Origin: Cyanobacteriota bacterium
GTDB taxonomy: Bacteria; Cyanobacteriota; Cyanobacteriia; SKYG9
Length of the DNA: 5,749 nucleotides
Direction of reading: 5' to 3'
Assembly (NCBI GenBank): GCA_025054735.1
Contig: JANWZG010000255.1
Span: forward strand, 1-5,749
In this document: piece after piece, positions 1-4,573 of the stretch
How positions within the stretch are numbered: position 1 is the first letter of the stretch
Layout: each line of letters starts with the position of its first letter
Made by a program: the position numbers and the translations under genes
The notes under the pieces: generated by a model
Database searches by the model: none
What the model was told of the DNA's origin: nothing
Seen by the model: the letters and a program-made list of their open reading frames with translations, nothing else

Positions 1-238
1 CTGGTTCCGGCACCACCAATATAGCTGCCTCTTGCCACACTAGCGCAGAGACCAAGTAGCTCAACCGATAGCGTCCGTGATTACCTACAGGTGGCACCCC
101 TGTTTGAATCAAAGCACTACGCCCCAAGCGCAATGCCCGCGCCACTAACCGCCCCATGGTCAAGTTATGAGACCAATAGGGTTGCCCCTGTTGGCGCAAA
201 AATGCGCGGAGTTGTTGGTGGACTTCAACTTCAATCAC
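1..238 (-). CDS. DinG/XPD-like ATP-dependent DNA helicase, N-terminal part (cut by left edge)
   Basis: An open frame of 79 complete codons reads leftward off the window. It starts at a GTG (238-236) and begins VIEVEVHQQLRAFLRQQG. From memory, the protein resembles the N-terminus of a conserved cyanobacterial superfamily 2 helicase annotated as DinG-like: a charged start, then LTMGRLVARALRLGRSALIQTG (residues 26-47), a GRYRLSYL segment (55-62) and ILVVPE (73-78). Where DinG/XPD proteins carry Walker A (GTGxGKT then YLxPAL), this one has TG, a short insert and GRYRLSYLVSAL, so the motif I lysine appears to be missing. ATP binding therefore cannot be assumed from this part. The frame stays open up to a stop at 307-305, so an upstream GTG at 295 is possible, but the GTG at 238 fits the remembered family start. 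No clear Shine-Dalgarno is seen. It is transcribed divergently from the gene at 628. The frame is very likely coding; the helicase assignment is moderately sure because the catalytic core lies outside the window. Confidence 0.72.
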   Translation of the reverse strand, partial: MIEVEVHQQLRAFLRQQGQPYWSHNLTMGRLVARALRLGRSALIQTGVPPVGNHGRYRLSYLVSALVWQEAAILVVPEP

Positions 239-383
239 AAGCAATGCGTGGTATACCAGTTTCCGTCCATTGTCTCTTAACTGACGGGAAAACACAATTT
301 CAGGTCAGAATTTTGGGAGAATATGCTTTGGCTCGGTGTTACAAATGGGTACACTATGGGATGAATCTAAGCAGATGAGCTTG

Positions 384-420
384 AAAAAAGACAGGCCTGA
401 ATATGCATAGCGCCTCAGGC
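384..420 (-). terminator. Possible intrinsic terminator or hairpin, minus strand
   Basis: Read on the minus strand, GCCTGA (420-415) pairs with TCAGGC (400-395), followed five bases later by a run of six T (389-384). The 14-base loop contains the palindrome TATGCATA (402-409), which could extend the structure. The stem is only six base pairs. No minus-strand gene is visible between here and the amidase gene, which ends at 2636, so what it would terminate is unclear. Confidence 0.27.
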
Positions 421-446
421 AGCTCTCTTCCGTGAAGAAGAGTCGG

Positions 447-458
447 TTCTACGTAGAA
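447..458. repeat. Perfect 12-base palindrome TTCTACGTAGAA
   Basis: TTCTACGTAGAA is identical on both strands and sits between two divergent genes, about 210 bases before the helicase-like start and 170 before the start at 628. Its size would suit a dimeric regulator, but no second copy is seen in the window and the binding role is a guess. Confidence 0.35.
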
Positions 459-520
459 TGCACTACAGACTGGCTTGTTAGTCACTGATGACAACTATGC
501 AATCCACAGCGCCATACTCC

Positions 521-536
521 GGTAGCTAGGTAGCTA
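521..536. repeat. Tandem 8-base repeat, GGTAGCTA twice
   Basis: Two exact abutting copies of GGTAGCTA lie at 521-528 and 529-536, followed by GCCT. Each copy contains the palindromic hexamer TAGCTA. It lies about 90 bases before the start codon at 628. The repeat is directly visible; whether it is a regulatory site or a simple slippage product is not known. Confidence 0.4.
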
Positions 537-627
537 GCCTATTCATGCAGGGTGATCGTAGCCCTGTCTCCATTGTTGATAAGTGTGTCCATTAGGTTTG
601 TTCAACGCCTGCAAGCTGATTAACCCC

Positions 628-1173
628 ATGGTCAAAATTTTAGAGAGTCGCCATCAATATCGTTCCTGTCACATTCGCCTACCGGGTGAAGATCAACGGT
701 TTGCTGCTGTTATGGTTGATGGGAAGTTCTACAGCCTGCTGAAAATTGTCCGCGATCGCCAAAAGGCCCTTAAAATCTGTGAACTGCTGATGGCCAAAGG
801 TGGTGATGTTGTCATGACCAAAACAGCTAAGGGAGATGCAATTTGGCTATGGGAGGCCGATGCAATCGCAGACTTACCACCTCAAGCCCAGCCTAAAACA
901 AAACCAGCAGCAGTGCCTTCTCCCCCCTATCGTGTGCTAACTTCTCCTGAACAGTATCAAACTTGCTACATCCGAATTCCTGATATTGGCGATCGTCTAG
1001 AGGCAATTTACGTGGGTGGTAAGTATTACAGCTTGTTTAAGGCTGACCAATCTGCTGAACAAACCGTAGAGTTGGCCGTTAAACTTTGCCAGCGGGGGGA
1101 TGATGTGGTTGTCACCAAAATGGCTCAGGGCTATACTTTGTGGGTGCTAGAGGCCGATGCTGTTCTCGCGTAA
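628..1173 (+). CDS. Conserved cyanobacterial-type protein of unknown function, two tandem copies of one domain
   Basis: I do not recognise a function. The 181-residue protein has no signal peptide or membrane segment and is probably cytoplasmic. It consists of two homologous domains, residues 8-81 and 107-180, joined by a Pro/Ala/Lys-rich linker (about 83-104). The copies align without a gap at a constant offset of 99; over residues 10-79, 29 of 70 positions are identical by my count. Shared landmarks are QYxxCxIRxP, V-x-GKxYSLxK, GxDVVxTK, and a closing W-x-x-EADA. Each copy looks like a short strand-rich domain with one helix, ending in a strand that carries Trp. The frame also has an in-frame GTG at 583, directly after a stop, which would add 15 residues. 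I chose the ATG at 628 because homology-like sequence begins there (MVKILESRHQYRSC). No Shine-Dalgarno is visible. It contains one perfect HIP1 site. The gene looks monocistronic, with a small hairpin after the stop. Confidence 0.88.
   Translation: MVKILESRHQYRSCHIRLPGEDQRFAAVMVDGKFYSLLKIVRDRQKALKICELLMAKGGDVVMTKTAKGDAIWLWEADAIADLPPQAQPKTKPAAVPSPPYRVLTSPEQYQTCYIRIPDIGDRLEAIYVGGKYYSLFKADQSAEQTVELAVKLCQRGDDVVVTKMAQGYTLWVLEADAVLA
752..759. repeat. HIP1 octamer GCGATCGC
   Basis: A perfect copy of the cyanobacterial highly iterated palindrome HIP1, inside the duplicated-domain gene. It supports a cyanobacterial origin; its function is not settled. Confidence 0.9.
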
Positions 1174-1187
1174 GCATTTGGACTGAT

Positions 1188-1205
1188 AGTTTGTGATGCC
1201 AAACT
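1188..1205. repeat. Small hairpin after the duplicated-domain gene
   Basis: AGTTTG (1188-1193) and CAAACT (1200-1205) are perfect inverted repeats around a six-base loop, starting 14 bases after the stop codon. There is no T-tract after it, so it is a weak candidate for a terminator or a 3'-end stabilising stem rather than a clear intrinsic terminator. Confidence 0.3.
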
Positions 1206-1233
1206 CACCCGGATCAGATCACTAAAACTTGGA

Positions 1234-1239
1234 TATACT
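1234..1239 (+). promoter_or_regulatory. Candidate -10 box TATACT for the M23 peptidase gene
   Basis: TATACT matches the sigma-70-type -10 consensus at five of six bases and lies 80 bases before the ATG at 1320. That would give a leader of about 75 bases. No good -35 hexamer is seen 16-18 bases upstream (the region reads GGATCA), so this is only a candidate. Transcription starting here would favour the starts at 1320 or 1374, although the TTG at 1260 would still be included. Confidence 0.3.
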
Positions 1240-1319
1240 GAGCGTCTGTTGCGATCGTCTTGGTAGGTTTCGGTACTGTGCAATCCAAGCAGGTTTGCCA
1301 TTGCCGTTTTCGTGTACAT

Positions 1320-2609
1320 ATGAACATACATAGCACTGTGGGGGTAGTATCAACACCCAAAGCCCTCTGGCTAATGCTTTGGCGCGGGCTAAAGGTTTGG
1401 CTGGGCAGTTGGATTATGGTAGTGGGGATGCTACTGGGAACTTGGCCAGCTCTAGCCGTGCCACAGGGCATTGCCAGTTCGCTGATGGGAGGAGCATCCA
1501 TCTCTCCGCCAGTGTTGCTTCAGGCTGGGATTTCTGGTGCTATAGAGGATTTGGTGCGCCAACAGCAACAGCTAGAAAACCAGCGCCAAAATCTGGCTAA
1601 GGAGCGCGATCGCCTGCAAAATTTGGAGACTGAAGCTAGCCGTACCTTGAATACCCTGCAAACAACTGTGCAGGACAAAACTCGCCAGATTCAAGCCCAA
1701 GAGGCTCAAAAGGCAAAGGCTGAGGAACAACTGCGCGTCTTACAAAAAGAGCTAGCGATCGCGACAGACCGGTATCAGCGTCACCAGTTGGCAACAGTGG
1801 CTCGTCTGCAATTTCTTCAGCGTCAACAGCGCACCTGGGGTTGGGCAACCCTGTTGCAGAGTCAGAATCTTAACGAGTTTTTAGATCGTCGTTACCAGCT
1901 ACGGTTGCTCTACGAGCACGATCGGCAGATGTTAGCGCAGCTTACCCGTGAAGCCAAGGCGATCGAGGAGAAAAAGTTGCGGGTCGAAGCTCAGAAAAAT
2001 CAAATCATTCTTCTTACCCAACAGCTTATGGCTCAGCGTGCTCAGGCATCCCAGCAAGCAGCCTACCAAAAGTCTGTAATCAGTCGTCTTCAAAACGATC
2101 GCCTTGCCCTAGAAGCTGCTGAAGATCGCCTCGCCGCAGACTCCAATAACTTAGCTGCTCTCATTCAGCAAAAAATAGCCGAACAGCGTGCTCGCGAGTC
2201 CTATGGTGCTGTCATCATTCGGGGTACAGGACAACTTAGCTTCCCCAGTGATGGAGCGTTGACTAGCTACTTTGGTTGGCGGGTACACCCAATTTTGGGA
2301 TACGAGCGCTTTCACTCTGGTATCGACTTTGCTGCTGACTATGGCAGCCCCATCCGAGCAGCCGACAATGGTTATGTAATCTTTGCAGGCTGGTATGGTG
2401 GTTATGGCAATGCTGTGATTCTCGACCATGGCAATGGCATCAGCACACTATATGGTCATGCTGAAGAACTGTTAGTCGCAGAGGGGCAGTATGTGCAGCG
2501 GGGACAGGTGATTGCCACTGTCGGTTCTACTGGCCTTTCGACGGGGCCACATTTGCACTTTGAGGTACGCCAAGGGGGAGAGCCAGTTGACCCCATGGCA
2601 TTTTTATAA
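1320..2609 (+). CDS. Secreted coiled-coil M23 (LytM) family peptidoglycan endopeptidase, EnvC-like layout
   Basis: The predicted role is cleavage of peptide cross-links in peptidoglycan outside the cytoplasmic membrane, or activation of an amidase as EnvC does. Counting from the ATG at 1320 (429 residues): a signal peptide ends near residue 46, with a hydrophobic core around 29-40 and a good ALA cleavage site (ALA-VPQ). A long Gln/Glu/Arg-rich coiled coil spans about 72-290. A C-terminal M23 domain fills about 305-429. The metal and catalytic residues of the family are all visible: H332 and D336 in HSGID, H380 in LYGH, H411 and H413 in PHLHFEV. Size and order match EnvC (signal, coiled coil, LytM), but EnvC's own LytM site is degenerate and this one is not. 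Start choice is uncertain. The frame is open from a TTG at 1260, and the ATG at 1374 gives the most typical signal peptide (MLWRGLKVWLG...). It contains two HIP1 sites. It is convergent with the AmiC-type amidase gene, 26 bases away. Confidence 0.92.
   Translation: MNIHSTVGVVSTPKALWLMLWRGLKVWLGSWIMVVGMLLGTWPALAVPQGIASSLMGGASISPPVLLQAGISGAIEDLVRQQQQLENQRQNLAKERDRLQNLETEASRTLNTLQTTVQDKTRQIQAQEAQKAKAEEQLRVLQKELAIATDRYQRHQLATVARLQFLQRQQRTWGWATLLQSQNLNEFLDRRYQLRLLYEHDRQMLAQLTREAKAIEEKKLRVEAQKNQIILLTQQLMAQRAQASQQAAYQKSVISRLQNDRLALEAAEDRLAADSNNLAALIQQKIAEQRARESYGAVIIRGTGQLSFPSDGALTSYFGWRVHPILGYERFHSGIDFAADYGSPIRAADNGYVIFAGWYGGYGNAVILDHGNGISTLYGHAEELLVAEGQYVQRGQVIATVGSTGLSTGPHLHFEVRQGGEPVDPMAFL
1606..1613. 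repeat. HIP1 octamer GCGATCGC
   Basis: A perfect HIP1 copy within the coiled-coil coding part of the M23 gene, where it encodes part of a Glu-Arg-Asp-Arg segment. Confidence 0.9.
1755..1762. repeat. HIP1 octamer GCGATCGC
   Basis: A second perfect HIP1 copy within the coiled-coil coding part of the M23 gene, here encoding an Ala-Ile-Ala segment. Confidence 0.9.
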
Positions 2610-2621
2610 CAATTAACAATT
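2608..2621. repeat. Tandem AACAATT repeat between convergent genes
   Basis: Two abutting copies of AACAATT (2608-2614, 2615-2621) begin at the M23 stop codon and fill half of the 26-base gap before the amidase stop. CCCCATGGC also occurs on each side (2591-2599 and 2622-2630). No strong bidirectional terminator hairpin is seen in the gap, so transcripts of the two genes may overlap at their 3' ends. Confidence 0.4.
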
Positions 2622-2635
2622 CCCCATGGCGGAAA

Positions 2636-4063
2636 TCAGCGTAAGTATTCCAGAATACCTTGGGCAATGCCAGCAGCGATACGGCTCCGGAAGCTGGGAT
2701 CCGCTAGATTAGCAGCATCTTCGGCTCCTGTGACAAAGCCAGTTTCTAGGAGTACTGAAGGCATCGTTGTACGGCGAAGAACGTAGAACCGGGCACGCCG
2801 CACACCCCGATCGCGGGAACCTGTAGCCGCTATCATGTTGCGGTGGATCACTTGAGCTAGTCTGAGACCAGAATCATAGTAGTAGGTTTCAATGCCATTC
2901 ACATCGGGACGGCTGAGACTAATGGCGTTAGCGTGGATGCTGACGAATATTGTGGCATTCACCTGGCGAGCAAGCTGTACCCTAGGCTCTAGGCCAAGAT
3001 CACGATCGTCCTCCCGTGTTAGGATTGCTCGGATTCCCTGTTGCTCCAGCAGAGCCGCCACCTCTTGGGAAATGGGCAGCACCACATCTTTTTCCCGCAG
3101 GCCACCAATGCCAATAGCCCCTGGATCTGGGCCACCATGCCCTGGATCAATTACCACCACAAACTGACCAACGGGTGCTGACGATGGATCTCGGGGAAAC
3201 CTGATTACTGGTGGTTGGACACCTACTGTGCGCCCTACCTCTAGAGCCAATAGACCACGACGAGTCTGAGCAATCCGTCCTATGCGGTTACCAGGCGCTG
3301 GCTTCACAAACACAACAACCGTATCCGGTGTTTCTTGCACCAGTCGAATTTGGGCAACGGGACTATCGGCTGGGAGTGTAGGGCGGCGAAATTGCTCAGA
3401 AATAGTGGCATTGAAGATGCGGATGCGATAGTCGGTTGAGCTGCGATCCCAACCGCTTTCATAGCGCAGAGGCCGATCAGCCTGTACGAGTAGTCGATCG
3501 CCCTCCAGTTGTACCGTTTCAACGATCGCCAACTCTCCCTGGGGGCTGCCTGTAGAACTTACAGAAGCCGCTGGTGCAATCACCTGGGGAACAGGTAGTT
3601 GTGCTGACCACTCGGTTGGGCTACTCCCTCGGATTTGGATCCGTTGTGGATCTAACCCATACCCAGGTGACAATTCCAGGACAATCTGAACCACCCGAGC
3701 ATCCATTTGCACCACACTGATGGATTTGTATGCTCCACCGATCGTCTGTGTCACTGGATCACTTTCTAGGCTAACATCAGGCAACTCAATCACAAGACGA
3801 CTAGGATTAGGGAGTAGCCGTGCTCGTGGTTGTACCCCCTGGCTGGTGGTAAACACTAGGCGATGTCGGCGTGGGTCAAACTGCCACGATGAAAGGGTAG
3901 CCATGGACTGCTGGGCCACGTATGCCTTAGAACTGGCAACAGACGGTTCAGGCTGATAGGTAGCGCGCGGGTTAACAGTTCCCCAAGCGACAGACGAACC
4001 GAGCAGCACAGCGATTATGCTTACTAGAAACCAGCTAATCAGAGTGATGAAATGCCTTCTCAT
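2636..4063 (-). CDS. amiC: N-acetylmuramoyl-L-alanine amidase with AMIN domains (AmiC type)
   Basis: This zinc amidase cleaves the bond between MurNAc and L-Ala of peptidoglycan outside the cytoplasmic membrane. In E. coli the AmiC family splits daughter cells; in filamentous cyanobacteria it also drills septal nanopores. The 475-residue product has a signal peptide (about 1-28, hydrophobic core 7-22). A first AMIN domain covers about 58-155, with FTTSxGVQPRARLLPNPSRLVI-type sequence and LDPQRIQIRG. A second AMIN-like domain covers about 179-277. AMIN domains target such enzymes to the wall or septum. The C-terminal Amidase_3 domain is about 299-475. Zinc ligands are H309 (DPGHGG), E324 (LREKD) and H377 (SIHAN), and the catalytic glutamate is E440 (LLETGF), all intact. 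The linker before the catalytic domain is short compared with cyanobacterial homologs I recall. The ATG at 4063 is followed directly by a proper n-region (MRRHF), which supports this start; no Shine-Dalgarno is evident. The gene is convergent with the M23 gene and divergent from the antiporter. Confidence 0.95.
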   Translation of the reverse strand: MRRHFITLISWFLVSIIAVLLGSSVAWGTVNPRATYQPEPSVASSKAYVAQQSMATLSSWQFDPRRHRLVFTTSQGVQPRARLLPNPSRLVIELPDVSLESDPVTQTIGGAYKSISVVQMDARVVQIVLELSPGYGLDPQRIQIRGSSPTEWSAQLPVPQVIAPAASVSSTGSPQGELAIVETVQLEGDRLLVQADRPLRYESGWDRSSTDYRIRIFNATISEQFRRPTLPADSPVAQIRLVQETPDTVVVFVKPAPGNRIGRIAQTRRGLLALEVGRTVGVQPPVIRFPRDPSSAPVGQFVVVIDPGHGGPDPGAIGIGGLREKDVVLPISQEVAALLEQQGIRAILTREDDRDLGLEPRVQLARQVNATIFVSIHANAISLSRPDVNGIETYYYDSGLRLAQVIHRNMIAATGSRDRGVRRARFYVLRRTTMPSVLLETGFVTGAEDAANLADPSFRSRIAAGIAQGILEYLR

Positions 4064-4573
4064 GAATGTGCAAACCTAGGGAGTCTTGTCAATGAGATTC
4101 TGAATCCACTCACATGTAGGAAAAATAGAACCTAAGCATCAGAGGTTATCGTAAGACCAAGCCAGTGGAGCAAATCGTTCAAGATTTCTCTTCATTTCTG
4201 TCCTGAGCAACCAGGAAGATTTACAAGCTTATAGCGTTGCTAGAGAATTGAGCAAAATTTTAGATGTCTATGGTTGGTTTATCCTCCCTGACCACAGACT
4301 AACTCCATCAGGAATAGGTGCCCAACAGATTAACCTAAGCTTACTGACCATCACCAACCACTGAATCAGTAGCCATGCTAAGGGTTGAGTTGCCTGCTAG
4401 TAATAATGAACTGATGTTGCCAATCCTGTGGAAACAGCAACCATTCCATAAAATGTGGTGATATCAGGTTTTGTAGATAAACAGCAAGCGGTAGGCTAGA
4501 GTATCGATTATGCAAATGACATGTCTCCATTTATCAATGGCTGCAATCAACAGCGCCTAGCTCTGGCCCATCT
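4064..4573. other. Long divergent intergenic region (510 bases)
   Basis: This gap lies between the divergent amidase and antiporter genes. Near the amidase start are a minus-strand TTGACA (4092-4087), placed so that a -10 would almost overlap the start codon, and an 11-base palindrome GATTC-T-GAATC (4096-4106) that could be an operator. The middle (4165-4364) holds protein-like sequence in two frames, listed separately. Upstream of the antiporter are a bulged hairpin with a GGAA loop (4416-4441) and a small CCATT/AATGG hairpin (4527-4540). No tRNA or strong promoter pair is recognised, and the rest shows nothing I can name. Confidence 0.6.
4165..4364 (+). pseudogene. Possible frameshifted or decayed small protein gene
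   Basis: I do not recognise the product. A frame starting at a GTG (4165) reads MEQIVQDFSSFLS and stops at a TGA (4204-4206). Overlapping it, the frame shifted by -1 is open from 4156 to a TGA ending at 4364. From 4209 it reads NQEDLQAYSVARELSKIL, then DVYGWFILPDHRLTPSGIG, then AQQINLSLLTITNH. Neither part alone has a good start and a good body. Joined by one missing base near 4200, they give a protein-like product of about 65 residues with an amphipathic helical N-terminal half. This could be a real small gene with a sequencing or natural frameshift, a relic, or chance. The frame after 4364 does not continue convincingly. Low confidence. Confidence 0.22.

Larger units (their letters stand above)
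239..627. other. Divergent intergenic region, no gene recognised
   Basis: This stretch separates two divergent genes. I find no convincing reading frame on either strand, and no tRNA or rRNA. It does hold a dense set of small symmetric elements: an inverted repeat with a T-tract on the minus strand (384-420), a pyrimidine/purine hairpin CTCTTC...GAAGAG (425-430 with 437-442), a perfect 12-base palindrome (447-458), a tandem 8-base repeat (521-536), and CAGGG...CCCTG (548-552 with 562-566) about 60 bases before the next start. Promoters for both neighbours presumably lie here, but no well-spaced -35/-10 pair could be picked out with confidence. Confidence 0.6.

Noticed and set aside
91..378. 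A 95-codon plus-strand open frame
   Set aside because: It runs opposite the helicase-like gene for more than half its length, its translation is unlike any family I know, and the minus-strand frame has much better protein character.
501..570. Possible tRNA or structured RNA around the GGTAGCTA repeats
   Set aside because: No cloverleaf can be drawn and there is no TTCGANNC-like T-loop; the local hairpins are only five or six base pairs.
1131..1501. Two minus-strand frames over the start of the M23 gene
   Set aside because: Both are antisense to the signal peptide region and to the end of the duplicated-domain gene; their Ser/Thr-rich translations look like shadows.
1379..1600. Plus-strand frame within the M23 gene
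   Set aside because: It overlaps the signal peptide and coiled-coil coding region in another frame, and its low-complexity translation shows no domain.
2591..2630. Repeated CCCCATGGC flanking the convergent gap as a bidirectional terminator
   Set aside because: Only the self-complementary CCATGG core can pair across the gap, giving six base pairs with a long loop and no proper T-tract placement.
2892..3956. Open frames within the amidase gene, on the plus strand and in another minus-strand frame
   Set aside because: They lie fully within a strongly supported amidase with intact catalytic residues, and show no recognisable domain.
4375..4461. A 28-codon plus-strand frame starting MLRVELPASNNE
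   Set aside because: Too short, with no ribosome binding site and no recognisable content; it is not a convincing continuation of the possible split gene before it.
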